Assembly: GCF_004684205.1 (NCBI RefSeq)
Contig: NZ_SRIO01000005.1
Location: 124,001-188,000, forward strand
Reading direction: 5' to 3'
DNA length: 64,000 bases
Source of the DNA: Candidatus Macondimonas diazotrophica
GTDB taxonomy: Bacteria; Pseudomonadota; Gammaproteobacteria; UBA5335
Position 1 is the stretch's first letter. Every line of letters begins with the position of its first letter. Made by a program: the position numbers and the translations under genes. Positions 17,808 to 26,966 of the stretch are shown piece after piece. Below the pieces are notes generated by a model, which was not told the origin of the DNA, made no database searches, and worked only from the letters and a program-made list of their open reading frames with translations.

Positions 17808-17928
17808 GCGGCTTCGGGTTCACCGCTGGTAATCTGGCCGCATACCCTGATGATCACACAAAAATCAACGCAAGCGACATACAGTGCCTCCTGCCAGAGG
17901 AGCACGGTTTCCCAAGCCAGGAGGCCCC

Positions 17929-19647
17929 ATGGAAAACATCATCCACACTGCCTTCGGCGAGATCGCCGTGCTGCTGGTGCTGGCTGCAGGTGTCGGGCTG
18001 TTGGGTACCACACTGCGCCAGCCGCTGGTCGTCAGTTTCATCGCTGTCGGGCTGCTTGCTGGCCCCTCGGGCCTGGACGTGGTGCGCTCCAACGACCAGA
18101 TCGGCCTGCTCGCGGAACTCGGTATCGCGGTGCTGTTGTTTCTGGTCGGGATCAAGCTCGATGTGAAGCTGATCCGCTCTCTGGGGCCGGTGGCGCTCCT
18201 GACCGGGCTGGGTCAGGTAGCCTTCACCTCGTTCTTTGGTTATCTGATCGGGCTCGGCCTCGGCCTGACGCCGGTCACCAGCCTGTATGTGGCGGTAGCG
18301 CTGACCTTTTCCTCGACGATCATCGTCGTCAAGCTGCTCTCGGACAAACGCGAGATCGACGCGCTGCACGGCCAGATCGCGCTCGGCTTCCTGATCGTGC
18401 AGGACCTAGTGGTGGTGCTGGCGATGATCGTGCTGTCCGCGATCGGCATCGGCACCGCCGAAGGCCACGGCGGCGGCGACATGCTCAGCGTGCTGGCCTC
18501 GGGCCTGGGGCTGGTGGCGTTGGTGATGCTGTTCGTGCGCCATGTCGCCACGCCGCTGACCGAGCGGCTGGCGCGGACGCCGGAGCTGCTGGTGATCTTT
18601 GCCGTGGCCCAGGCGGCCCTGTTCGCAGCGATCGGCGACTTCGTCGGCCTCGGCAAAGAGGTCGGTGGCCTGCTGGCGGGCATCTCACTGGCCTCCACGC
18701 CCTATCGCGAGACCATCGCGGCGCGCCTGGCGCCGCTGCGCGACTTCCTGCTGCTATTCTTCTTCATCGCCCTGGGGGCGACCCTCGATCTGTCCCTGCT
18801 CGGCGCCAACCTGCCTGCCGCGGTTGTCCTTTCGCTATTCGTGCTGATCGGCAATCCGCTGATCGTACTGGCCATCATGGGCGCCATGGGCTACCGAAAG
18901 CGCACGGGCTTTCTGGCCGGCCTCACCGTGGCGCAGATCAGCGAGTTCTCCTTGATCTTCATCGCCATGGGCGTCGCCCTTGGCCACGTCGAGCAGGAAG
19001 CGCTGGGCTTGGTGACCCTGGTCGGGCTGGTGACCATCGCTCTGTCCACTTACATGATCACCTACTCACACCAACTCTATGCTTGGTGCGAGCCGCTGCT
19101 CGACATCTTCGAACGTCGCAACACCCCGCGGGAAAGCAGCCAGGACGAGGTTCTGACCGGTGACCACCCGGCAGTGATCATCTTCGGGCTGGGACGCTTC
19201 GGAACCGCGATCGCCGTGCGCCTGCATCGGCGCGGGCTGCGGGTGCTGGGCGTGGATTTCAACCCGCAGGCAGTGCATCGCAGCCGGAAGCTCGGCATCG
19301 ACACCCGTTATGGCGACGCCACCGATCCCGGGTTCATCGCCGATCTACCACTGGCCGGTACGCGCTGGCTGGTGTCCACTACACCCAGCCACGCCACCGG
19401 CGTCACCCACGACGACACGCGCGCCACGCTGATCCAGCTGGCGCGCGGTGCCGGCTTCGGCGGTCGCATCGCGGTCGCCTCCCACAATGGTGAGGATACC
19501 GAAGCCCTGCAGGCGCTGGGCGCCGATCTGGTGGTCGAGCCCTTCCATGACGCCGCCGACCGCGCAGTCGAGCTGCTGGGCGGTGCCGATCTGGAGGAAC
19601 GTATCGATATTCCGGCGATCGAAACCGAGCAGCGGCCGACCCCTTAG
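17929..19647 (+). CDS. CPA2 (Kef/YbaL-type) cation:proton antiporter with TrkA-N domain
   Basis: The start is ATG 17929, preceded by AGGAGG, giving 572 residues. The N-terminal two-thirds is a CPA2 antiporter with many membrane segments. Family marks include ELGIAVLLFLVGIKLD, LTFSSTIIVVKLLSD, QDLVVVLAMIVLSAI, GKEVGGLLAGISLA and QISEFSLIFIAMG. After about residue 410 a cytosolic RCK/TrkA-N domain begins with IIFGLGRFGTAIAVRLHRRG, a dinucleotide-binding fold that gates transport. It probably exchanges K+ for H+ at the inner membrane under electrophile or pH stress. It is preceded by the divergent stress protein and followed by a broken P-type ATPase. Confidence 0.9.
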   Translation: MENIIHTAFGEIAVLLVLAAGVGLLGTTLRQPLVVSFIAVGLLAGPSGLDVVRSNDQIGLLAELGIAVLLFLVGIKLDVKLIRSLGPVALLTGLGQVAFTSFFGYLIGLGLGLTPVTSLYVAVALTFSSTIIVVKLLSDKREIDALHGQIALGFLIVQDLVVVLAMIVLSAIGIGTAEGHGGGDMLSVLASGLGLVALVMLFVRHVATPLTERLARTPELLVIFAVAQAALFAAIGDFVGLGKEVGGLLAGISLASTPYRETIAARLAPLRDFLLLFFFIALGATLDLSLLGANLPAAVVLSLFVLIGNPLIVLAIMGAMGYRKRTGFLAGLTVAQISEFSLIFIAMGVALGHVEQEALGLVTLVGLVTIALSTYMITYSHQLYAWCEPLLDIFERRNTPRESSQDEVLTGDHPAVIIFGLGRFGTAIAVRLHRRGLRVLGVDFNPQAVHRSRKLGIDTRYGDATDPGFIADLPLAGTRWLVSTTPSHATGVTHDDTRATLIQLARGAGFGGRIAVASHNGEDTEALQALGADLVVEPFHDAADRAVELLGGADLEERIDIPAIETEQRPTP

Positions 19648-19681
19648 CGGGACTCGACTCCGAATCGACCCGCAGCGCGAA

Positions 19682-20083
19682 CACCGTGGCCCCGACGGCC
19701 TGCCGGAGGCGCCGCGGCACCATCTCCTGCTGCGCTTCTGGCGCACCGACACAAGGTGCCGATCTATGTGCTGCTGCTCGCGGTGGAGGTCACCGCGCTG
19801 CTCCCGAGCCGGGTGAACATCCAGATGATCCTCGCCATGGTAACCGCCAACACCATCATTAGAGGGCCGGGCCGAACAGGCCGTGGCGGCGATCCGCGAC
19901 ATACGGGCCGCGCGGGATGATCCTGCGCCATGGCGACAAGCCGCGCACCGACACCGCATCACTGGTGCCGGCGACCCCGTGCCCGGGCAGGCCGGTGATC
20001 AGGTATCCACCAATGCGCAGCTGCAGGAAACGCGCGTACTCAAGGCCAAGGAAGCCGTCTCACTGGCGAACCGGTCTGGGTGA
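19682..20083 (+). pseudogene. Remnant: N-terminal part of a P-type cation-transporting ATPase
   Basis: Reading across frames gives GPDGLPEAPRHHLLLRFW, then (shift) HKVPIYVLLLAVEVTALL, then (shift) EGRAEQAVAAIRDI, MILRHGDKPRTDTASLVP and (shift) GDPVPGQAGDQVSTNAQL. This order matches the start of SERCA/PMA-type cation ATPases (LPEAxxR...LLRFLxQF, LIYVLLxAAVVTALL, EGKAExALEAIRxM, VLRDGxxxxIxAxELVPGD, GDxVPADLRL). At least three frameshifts are needed, and the phosphorylation, nucleotide-binding and later membrane domains are gone. Confidence 0.65.
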
Positions 20084-20326
20084 TGCGCTTTTGCATCAAC
20101 CTGATGACCCGATTCGGACGGTCTGGAGCAACGGATCGTCTTACCGTACACAGAGAGAGCGAGAAAGCGGATGTATTTCCGGTTGGCTGAAGCACGTCAT
20201 CTCGTGTCAATAGGTGTGAGCGGCGTGCCGATCGCGCTACCATCGGCCCTCGGCCCTGCGTCCTGCGCGGCGGCCGGTATCCATCCACTGTCACCATGAG
20301 GAGCAGACGGGGCCAGCCCGCAACGG

Positions 20327-21256
20327 ATGAGCATGCTGACTTACAGCTTACGGCGCTTTCTCGGCGCCTGGCCGACGCTTCTGGTCCTGGTGACGCTGTC
20401 GTTTTTTCTGGTGCGTGCCGCGCCCGGCGGACCTTTCGACGCGGAAAAGAACCTGCCGCCCGAGATCGAGGCCAACCTGGCCGCTAAGTATCATCTCGAC
20501 GAACCACTGTGGCAGCAGTACTTGCGCTATCTCGGTGATCTGGCCCGCGGCGATCTGGGACCGTCGTTCAAGTACGCCGACTACACGGTGAACGAGCTGA
20601 TCGCCCAGGGCTTTCCGGTGTCGTTGCGCCTTGGGCTCGCCGCCATGGCCGTGGCCCTGCTCATCGGCCTGCCGGCGGGCATGCTCGCCGCCCTGCGCCA
20701 GAATCGTCCGCTCGATCACGTGACCATGGCGGCCGCCATGACCGGTATCTCGGTGCCGGGTTTCGTGGTCGCGCCGCTGTTGATCCTGGTGTTCGCGGTG
20801 CATCTCGGCTGGCTGCCGGCCGGCGGGCTGAGCGGCGGCCTGAGCGCCTGGATCCTGCCGGTGACCGCGCTATCGCTACCGCTACTGGCCTACATCGCAC
20901 GGTTGACGCGCGCCAGTCTGATCGAAGTCTGGCGCAGTCCCTTCATCCGCACGGCGCGCGCCAAGGGCTTGCCGCTGCGGGTGATCCTGGTTCGCCATGC
21001 GCTGAAACCGACGCTGCTACCCGTGGTCTCCTTCCTCGGCCCGGCACTGGCTGGTGTCATCACCGGTTCGGTGGTCATCGAGGCAATCTTCGGCATCCCC
21101 GGCCTGGGGCGCTACTTCGTGCAGGGCGCACTTAACCGCGACTACACGCTGGTCATGGGCGTGGTGGTGTTCTACGGCGCGCTCATCATCGTCTTCAACT
21201 TTCTGGTGGACCTGCTCTACGCCCTGCTGGATCCGCGTGTGAGGTACACCGCATGA
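20327..21256 (+). CDS. oppB: Oligopeptide/dipeptide ABC transporter permease (OppB-like)
   Basis: A 309-residue permease of the DppB/OppB family. The start MLTYSLRRFLGAWPTLLVL resembles OppB if the second ATG (20333) is used; both ATGs are in frame. Conserved parts are RAAPGGPF and the EAA loop near RTARAKGLPLRVILVRHALKPTLLP. It forms half of the inner-membrane channel for peptides or similar solutes. It overlaps oppC by 4 nt, so the four genes 20327-24180 form an operon. No substrate-binding protein gene is present next to it; upstream is the ATPase pseudogene. Confidence 0.92.
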   Translation: MSMLTYSLRRFLGAWPTLLVLVTLSFFLVRAAPGGPFDAEKNLPPEIEANLAAKYHLDEPLWQQYLRYLGDLARGDLGPSFKYADYTVNELIAQGFPVSLRLGLAAMAVALLIGLPAGMLAALRQNRPLDHVTMAAAMTGISVPGFVVAPLLILVFAVHLGWLPAGGLSGGLSAWILPVTALSLPLLAYIARLTRASLIEVWRSPFIRTARAKGLPLRVILVRHALKPTLLPVVSFLGPALAGVITGSVVIEAIFGIPGLGRYFVQGALNRDYTLVMGVVVFYGALIIVFNFLVDLLYALLDPRVRYTA

Positions 21257-22140
21257 CCCCGGCGGCCCCGAACGCCGCCACGCCTCAACCCATGGGCCGA
21301 GGGCTATGGAGCGATGCCCTGCGCCGACTGCGGCGCAATCGCCCCGCGATGACCAGTCTGTTGCTGCTGGGTCTGCTGGTACTGGCGGTCACACTGGGTC
21401 CCGTACTCAGCCCCAACGCCTTCGACCGCAGCGACTGGGATGCCATTCTGTTGCCGCCCACGCTCGCCGGCGGCCATTGGTTCGGCACCGATTTCCTCGG
21501 CCGCGATCTGCTCGTGCGCACGCTGCACGGCGGGCGCATTTCGCTGCTGGTCGGCCTATCGGCGACGCTGGTCAGCCTGGCGATCGGCGTCGTCTGGGGT
21601 GCAACCGCGGGCTATGTCGGCGGCCGGGTCGACGCCTTCATGATGCGCGTGGTGGACATTCTCTACGCCCTGCCGTTCATGTTCTTCGTGATCCTGCTCA
21701 TGGTCTTCTTCGGGCGCAACATCTTCCTGATCTTCATCGCCATCGGTGCGGTGAACTGGCTGGACATGGCGCGTATCGTACGCGGTCAGACGCTGTCCCT
21801 GCGCGAACGCGAGTTCGTGCTTGCTGCCCAGGCCTACGGCGCACCCGGCTGGCGCATCATTGCCAAGCACATCGTCCCCAACCTGCTCGGCGTCGTGGTG
21901 GTCTACGTCACGCTCACCATCCCGCAGGTGATTCTGGTCGAATCCTTTCTGAGCTTTCTCGGGCTGGGCGTGCAGGAACCCTTCACCAGCTGGGGTGCGC
22001 TGGTCAACGACGGCGCCCAGCAGATGGAAGCCGGCCCCTGGTTGCTGATCTTCCCGGGGCTTTTCCTGGCGGTGACGCTGTTCTGTTTCAACTTCCTCGG
22101 CGACGGCCTGCGCGATGCGCTGGACCCCAAGGACCGCTGA
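21253..22140 (+). CDS. oppC: Oligopeptide/dipeptide ABC transporter permease (OppC-like)
   Basis: A 295-residue partner permease of the DppC/OppC family. A short cytoplasmic N-terminus is followed by the first helix (TSLLLLGLLVLAVTLGPVLSP), then FGTDFLGRDLLVRTLHGGRISL, which is typical of OppC. The EAA loop is near EFVLAAQAYGAPGWRIIAKHIVPN. It pairs with OppB in the inner membrane. It overlaps oppB at its start and is followed after 40 nt by oppD. Confidence 0.93.
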   Translation: MTPAAPNAATPQPMGRGLWSDALRRLRRNRPAMTSLLLLGLLVLAVTLGPVLSPNAFDRSDWDAILLPPTLAGGHWFGTDFLGRDLLVRTLHGGRISLLVGLSATLVSLAIGVVWGATAGYVGGRVDAFMMRVVDILYALPFMFFVILLMVFFGRNIFLIFIAIGAVNWLDMARIVRGQTLSLREREFVLAAQAYGAPGWRIIAKHIVPNLLGVVVVYVTLTIPQVILVESFLSFLGLGVQEPFTSWGALVNDGAQQMEAGPWLLIFPGLFLAVTLFCFNFLGDGLRDALDPKDR

Positions 22141-22180
22141 CGATGAGCCGGCTGTACGCGTTACGCCCGGGGCACGAACG

Positions 22181-23197
22181 ATGAGCGCGATTTCGGCGGC
22201 CCACGCCGCGCCGCTGCTCACAGTGCGTGATCTCGGCGTGCATTTCACGACCGACAGCGGCCCGGTGGTGGCGGTGCGCGAAGTGAGCTTCACCCTGCAC
22301 CGGGGTGAGGCGCTGGCACTGGTCGGCGAATCGGGTTCCGGCAAGACGCAGAGCGCCATGGCGCTGCTCGGCCTGCTGGCGGACAACGGCCGTGCCACGG
22401 GCGTGGCGACCCTCGACGGCGCGCCGCTGCTCGGCCAGCCGGAGCGCCAGATGGGCCGGATCCGGGGCGTGCGCATCGGCGTGGTGTTCCAGGACCCGAT
22501 GACGGCACTCAACCCCTACCTCAGCATCGAGCGCCAGATGACCGAAACGCTCGTGCTGCACCGCGGCCAGTCACGCCGGGAGGCGCGCGCCGAGGCGTTG
22601 CGCATGCTCGAGGCGGTGCGCATCACCGATGCCCGGCGACGGCTCGATCAGTATCCGCACGAACTTTCCGGCGGCATGCGCCAGCGGGTGATGATCGCCA
22701 TGGCGCTCCTGCCCCAGCCCGAGGTGCTGATCCTTGACGAGCCCACCACGGCGCTCGACGTCACCGTCCAGGCCCAGATCCTGGATCTGCTCGCGGCGCT
22801 GCGGCGTGAGCTGGGGACGGCCATGCTGCTCATCACCCATGATCTGGGCGTGGTTGCCGCCGTCTGCGACCGCATGCTAGTCATGTATGCGGGCGAAGGC
22901 GTCGAACAGGGGCCGGTGGCCGAGCTGCTCGCCCATCCGCGCCACCCCTACACGGAGGGTCTGCTCGAATCCCTGCCGGCGCGGCAGCACAGTGCGCGTC
23001 GCCTGGCGACGCTGGCCGGTCATCCCCCCGATCCGCGCACCCGGCCGCCCGGATGTGCCTTTGCACCGCGTTGCCGCCACGCCATGGCGGTGTGCACGAC
23101 CCACCATCCGGGGTGGGCCGAGGAATCCGCCACGCGCGGCCGGCGCTGCCACTGGCAGCCCCCGGCGGCGCCATCCGCCTTGGACCCCATGCCATGA
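22181..23197 (+). CDS. oppD: Oligopeptide ABC transporter ATP-binding protein (OppD-like)
   Basis: Start ATG 22181 gives 338 residues. Walker A is GESGSGKTQ, the ABC signature is [15 protein letters not shown], and Walker B is [14 protein letters not shown]. The C-terminal oligopeptide/dipeptide domain (PTRxxGCxFxPRC type) carries the Cys-containing [20 protein letters not shown] stretch that in related proteins binds an iron-sulfur cluster. It energises peptide import together with OppF. Its last codons overlap the oppF start by 4 nt. Confidence 0.93.
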   Translation: MSAISAAHAAPLLTVRDLGVHFTTDSGPVVAVREVSFTLHRGEALALVGESGSGKTQSAMALLGLLADNGRATGVATLDGAPLLGQPERQMGRIRGVRIGVVFQDPMTALNPYLSIERQMTETLVLHRGQSRREARAEALRMLEAVRITDARRRLDQYPHELSGGMRQRVMIAMALLPQPEVLILDEPTTALDVTVQAQILDLLAALRRELGTAMLLITHDLGVVAAVCDRMLVMYAGEGVEQGPVAELLAHPRHPYTEGLLESLPARQHSARRLATLAGHPPDPRTRPPGCAFAPRCRHAMAVCTTHHPGWAEESATRGRRCHWQPPAAPSALDPMP

Positions 23198-24180
23198 GCG
23201 GGAGGCTGCTGATCGACGCGCAGGATCTTGCAGTCCACTATCCGGTCGGCAGCGGCCTGTTGCGCCGCCCGCGTGCCCTGCAGGCCGTGGAAGCGGTCAG
23301 CCTCACACTCGCCGCTGGCGAGACCCTGGGCATCGTCGGGGAATCGGGCTGCGGCAAATCCACCCTCGGCCGCGCGCTGCTGGGTCTCACACCCATCACC
23401 CGCGGCCGGGTGATGCTCGAGGGCGTGGATCTGACCGCGCTTTCGCCGCGGGCGCTGCGTGCTCACCGCCGCCACGCCCAGATGGTGTTCCAGGACCCCC
23501 TGGCCAGTCTCGACCCGCGCATGACCGTGGGCCAGATCCTGGCCGAGCCGATGCGCGTGCACGAGCCGGCCATGACCACGCTGGCGGTGCGGGCTCGCGC
23601 CCTGTCGCTGTTGGAACGCGTCGGTCTCGGCACGGCTGCACTGGATGGCTATCCGCACGAGTTTTCGGGCGGGCAATGCCAGCGCATCGGCATCGCCCGC
23701 GCGCTGATGCTGCGCCCACGGCTCTTGGTATGCGACGAGCCGGTCTCGGCGCTGGATGTTTCCATTCAAGGCCAGATCGTCAACCTGCTGCAGGATCTGC
23801 AGGCCGAGCAGGGGCTGGGGCTCGTCTTCATCGCCCACGATCTGGCCGTGGTGCGCCACATCAGCCACCGCATCCAGGTCATGTACCTGGGTCGGACCGT
23901 CGAAGCCGGGCCCACCGCGGCGATCTTTGCCGCGCCCCGGCATCCCTACACCCGCGGCCTGCTGGACGCCGTGCCCGAACCGCGGCCCGGCGCCCCGCTG
24001 CGCGTGCCGGTCGCCGGCGATTTGCCCTCGCCGCTCGATCCGCCGCCGGGCTGCGCCTTTCATCCGCGCTGCCCACGCGCCCAGGAGCGGTGCCGCCTTG
24101 AGGCGCCGACGCTGCGGCCGCTCGGCGCCGATCGCACCGTGCGCTGCCATTTTCCACTGGACGATCAGGACCCAGCCTGA
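23194..24180 (+). CDS. oppF: Oligopeptide ABC transporter ATP-binding protein (OppF-like)
   Basis: Start ATG 23194, overlapping the oppD stop (ATGA), gives 328 residues. Walker A is GESGCGKST, the signature is FSGGQCQRIGIARAL, and Walker B is LLVCDEPVSALDVS. The C-terminal extension carries GCAFHPRCPRAQERC. The substitution CQRIGIARA in the signature (usually GQRQRI or GQCQRI) is within family range. It is the last gene of the transporter operon; about 320 nt of empty sequence follow. Confidence 0.93.
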   Translation: MSGRLLIDAQDLAVHYPVGSGLLRRPRALQAVEAVSLTLAAGETLGIVGESGCGKSTLGRALLGLTPITRGRVMLEGVDLTALSPRALRAHRRHAQMVFQDPLASLDPRMTVGQILAEPMRVHEPAMTTLAVRARALSLLERVGLGTAALDGYPHEFSGGQCQRIGIARALMLRPRLLVCDEPVSALDVSIQGQIVNLLQDLQAEQGLGLVFIAHDLAVVRHISHRIQVMYLGRTVEAGPTAAIFAAPRHPYTRGLLDAVPEPRPGAPLRVPVAGDLPSPLDPPPGCAFHPRCPRAQERCRLEAPTLRPLGADRTVRCHFPLDDQDPA

Positions 24181-24500
24181 TCGGTTCGCCCTGTTGCGGC
24201 CGACCGACTGCCGTCAGGTTATGGCCAAACCTTCAAACCCGCCCTGTTGTCTTCACCAGACGCGCTTCCCGTCACGCAATCACTCGCGAACGCAAGCGAC
24301 CGATGACCGGAGGAGTAGCGCTGCACCTTACGGGGAGCGTCGCGACGCCGATGCACGTGTCCGGATCGAATCCGCAAACCACCCGGCGTGCAGCTCCGAG
24401 GAAACTCAAGGGAGCCGAATGGACCTGGGTGAGCGGCTTCCTCGGCCCGGGAAATCGCGCAACAACCATCGGAGATGTCGACGCCTTGACTGGCGCCGTG
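24181..24500. other. Intergenic region, nothing recognised
   Basis: This interval lies between the stops of oppF and the convergent sigma-factor gene. No frame shows a family motif and no terminator-like hairpin with a T-run was found on either strand. Confidence 0.4.
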
Positions 24501-25337
24501 TCATTGCAGGCTCTGCACCGCGCCGGTTCTCAACAACTGCTTGAGCGCGTCCAGAGATGGGTCGGGGGCATCGGGCATCGGATTGCGCCGATGGACGGTG
24601 ATGGAGCGCTGCAGCGCAGACAGCTCAGCCACATGCGTGTGGAGTTCGTCGGTACTCGGCTCGTCGTTCGAGGCAAACAGCAAACTGGAGCGATTCACGA
24701 TTCCCGTTGCCACGGCATGATCGACACGCCGCTCACAACGACAGGGGGCGGCCTCCTCGACCAAGCCGCAATGCGTCCTCATGAATTCAACAATGCGTTG
24801 CCGTGCCCGCGATCGCCGCTTGCGAAACGCCGCATCGGGCAGATCCATGACATAGGCCGCTTCCTGACTGGATAGTTGCAGGATATCGCCCAGCACGAAA
24901 GCGGCGCGGTGCTCGCGGTCGAGACAGATCAGCATGGCGTGCGTACAGCCGATTCTGACCTCATGGATCAGACGCGCATACTCAGGATCTGAGGTCGAAG
25001 CCGGTGATTCGGCGAGATCCTGGGCGAGATCGGCGCCGAATTGTTCGAAGGAAAGATGCTCGGCTTCCACACGTCCGGCTTTTTGATTCAGCAGGTGGTT
25101 GACGGCGACGCGAAAGGCCCATGTCCTGAACGCGCTGCGGCCTTCGAAGCTGGAGAGACGCGTGACGATCTTCAGCAGAATCTCCTGGCACGCGTCTGCA
25201 GCATCATGAGGACACCAGAGCATGCGCAACGCAAGATTGTAGATTTCCTTCTGGATGGTACCCAGGATGGCTTCCAAGGCTTTGCCATCGCCATTTCGGG
25301 CAGCGGCGACCAGCACTTCCAGCGTTTGAGTCGTCAT
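24501..25337 (-). CDS. ECF-type RNA polymerase sigma factor with Cys-containing C-terminal extension
   Basis: I start it at ATG 25337, preceded by GGAGAG (278 aa). Region 2 is QKEIYNLALRMLWCPHDAAD...ILLKIVTRLSSFEGRSAFRTW, the core-binding and -10 recognition region. Region 4, a helix-turn-helix for -35 recognition, is LDREHRAAFVLGDILQLSSQEAAYVM with RKRRSRARQRI. After it comes an extension of about 100 residues opening with HCGLVEEAAPCRCERRV, which could bind zinc or act as a built-in sensor. No anti-sigma factor gene is adjacent. It is the second gene after an SRPBCC-fold protein, 19 nt away, so ligand sensing by that protein is a reasonable guess. Confidence 0.82.
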   Translation of the reverse strand: MTTQTLEVLVAAARNGDGKALEAILGTIQKEIYNLALRMLWCPHDAADACQEILLKIVTRLSSFEGRSAFRTWAFRVAVNHLLNQKAGRVEAEHLSFEQFGADLAQDLAESPASTSDPEYARLIHEVRIGCTHAMLICLDREHRAAFVLGDILQLSSQEAAYVMDLPDAAFRKRRSRARQRIVEFMRTHCGLVEEAAPCRCERRVDHAVATGIVNRSSLLFASNDEPSTDELHTHVAELSALQRSITVHRRNPMPDAPDPSLDALKQLLRTGAVQSLQ

Positions 25338-25356
25338 CACGTCTCTCCAGATCGGC

Positions 25357-25755
25357 TTAACCGACGAGTTCCCGGAAGATGGCGCGCAGTGCGCGCATTT
25401 CTTCACGAAGCCCCCACCGTTGGGAGTCGAAAATCTCATCAGACATATCGGCGGTCCGGAAGAATGTGAAGGTGAATTCACAACCCGGACCATTGGGCAT
25501 CAAGCGTGTGTAGGCGATGTCTTCCACGCCGGGATCCAGCCTGGAAATGATGTCGATGGTTCCGCTGGCCGCATCGCATGCGTAGCGAATGATCAAGGGA
25601 CCGGCGACCGTCTGCGCCAACCACTCCGATCCTTGTTTTTCGATGTCCTGGCAGAATACATGAGCCCACCGGGGAAGATTCTCGGGATTGGACAGAAAGG
25701 GATAGGCAACCGAAAACGGCGCTTCCAACGTGACTGATTCGGTATGTGCAAGCAT
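25357..25755 (-). CDS. SRPBCC (START/polyketide cyclase fold) family protein
   Basis: The start ATG 25755 is supported by GAGAGAG just upstream (132 aa). The sequence has the SRPBCC pattern: VTLEAPFSVAYPFLSNPENLPRWAHVFC at the N-terminus, a beta-strand-rich middle (IIRYACDAASGTIDIIS) and a long C-terminal helix (WGLREEMRALRAIFREL). Such proteins bind small hydrophobic ligands in a deep cavity or act as activators of regulators. It is the first gene of a two-gene unit with the sigma factor, which argues for a regulatory or sensory role. The ligand is unknown. Confidence 0.72.
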   Translation of the reverse strand: MLAHTESVTLEAPFSVAYPFLSNPENLPRWAHVFCQDIEKQGSEWLAQTVAGPLIIRYACDAASGTIDIISRLDPGVEDIAYTRLMPNGPGCEFTFTFFRTADMSDEIFDSQRWGLREEMRALRAIFRELVG

Positions 25756-25931
25756 GACTCTCTCTCGCATCGGGGAGCGTTGACGGGATATCAACAGTTA
25801 TTTAGACCGGTGGGCCATCGGGTTTGTGACCGGCCGCGGGCAGCAATCGTTGCCGCTCGATGGCGAGGGTCACTTGAGCCGGATGTTCCGGCGCGTCAGG
25901 ATAAAGACTCCGCCATCACGGAACACCGACC

Positions 25932-26960
25932 ATGGCAATAACCCCATCATCGCCCATCGATCCACCGAGCCAATCAGCGACCCGCGCGCTGCGCCTGTTC
26001 GCGCCGCAGGTAAGTGCCAACTACGGCACGCGCGTGGCGGCGGCGCTGGGGTTGTCGCTTGCGGCCTTGGAGGAGCGCGAATTCGAGGACGGGGAGCATA
26101 AGATCCGCCCACTGGACAACGTGCGCGGGGCGGACATCTTCGTGCTGCAGCAGCTGCATGGCGAGCCGGGGCATTCGATCCACGACAAGCTGTGCCGCCT
26201 GCTGTTCCTGCTGGGCGCCTTGCGCGATGCGGGGGCTGCGCGCCTCACCGCGGTGCTGCCCTATCTGGCCTATGCCCGCAAGGACCAACGCAGCCAGCCG
26301 CGCGATCCGGTGACGCACCGCTACCTCGCCCAGCTGCTCGAAGCCATCGGGGTCGATGGCGTGGTGACGCTGGACGTGCATAACCGGGCGGCGTTCCAGA
26401 ACGCCTTTCGCCGGCCGGTCGTGCATCTGGAAGCGCGGTCGTTGTTCGTCGCCCATTTCGCCGCCCGGCCCGCGAACTGGGTGGTGGTGGCGCCCGACGG
26501 CGGGGCCATCAAGCGCGCCGAGCGCTTCGCCCAGGCGCTGGGCCAGCGGCTGGAGCGCGAGGTGGAGCTGGCCTTCATGCACAAGTGGCGCAGCGGCGGG
26601 CGCATGGGCGGCGGGGAGATCGTGGGAGAGGTGGCCGGCCGCCCGGCGCTGATCTTCGATGACCTCATCAGCACCGGTGGGACGCTGGCCCTGTGCGCGG
26701 AGGCGCTGCGGGGGGCGGGCGCCGCCACCGTGGAAGCCGCCGCGACCCATGGCGTCTTCACCTCCGCTGCCAACACCGCCCTGGCCGGCTCGGACCTGAC
26801 GCGGCTGGTGGTGTGCGACACAGTACCGCCGCTGCGGCTGACTCAGCCCGAGATCACGGCCAAGCTCACCACGTTGGACACGGCACCGTTTCTCGCCGAA
26901 GCCATCGCGCGACTGCATGAGGACAGCTCGCTGGAGGATCTGGCCGAAGGCGCGATCTGA
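25932..26960 (+). CDS. prs: Ribose-phosphate pyrophosphokinase (PRPP synthetase), divergent form
   Basis: A 342-residue member of the PRPP synthetase family, making phosphoribosyl pyrophosphate from ribose-5-phosphate and ATP. FEDGEHKIRPLDNVRG and AYARKDQRSQPRDPVT mark the N-terminal ATP-binding half. VVVAPDGGAIKRAERFA and the PRPP loop LIFDDLISTGGTL mark the C-terminal half. It departs from housekeeping Prs in the catalytic flexible loop (HKWRSGGR) and has about 20 extra N-terminal residues, so it is likely a second, specialised copy. Nearby genes for nicotinate salvage and a phosphoribosyltransferase all consume PRPP. Confidence 0.87.
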   Translation: MAITPSSPIDPPSQSATRALRLFAPQVSANYGTRVAAALGLSLAALEEREFEDGEHKIRPLDNVRGADIFVLQQLHGEPGHSIHDKLCRLLFLLGALRDAGAARLTAVLPYLAYARKDQRSQPRDPVTHRYLAQLLEAIGVDGVVTLDVHNRAAFQNAFRRPVVHLEARSLFVAHFAARPANWVVVAPDGGAIKRAERFAQALGQRLEREVELAFMHKWRSGGRMGGGEIVGEVAGRPALIFDDLISTGGTLALCAEALRGAGAATVEAAATHGVFTSAANTALAGSDLTRLVVCDTVPPLRLTQPEITAKLTTLDTAPFLAEAIARLHEDSSLEDLAEGAI

Positions 26961-26966
26961 CGCGTC

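Noticed and set aside
17850-19163. Open frame of 437 codons in another plus-strand frame
   Set aside because: Arg-rich shadow of the antiporter gene, without membrane segments.
20081-20098. Small hairpin TGATGC/GCATCA considered as a terminator
   Set aside because: The T stretch is in the loop, not after the stem, and no intact gene ends here.
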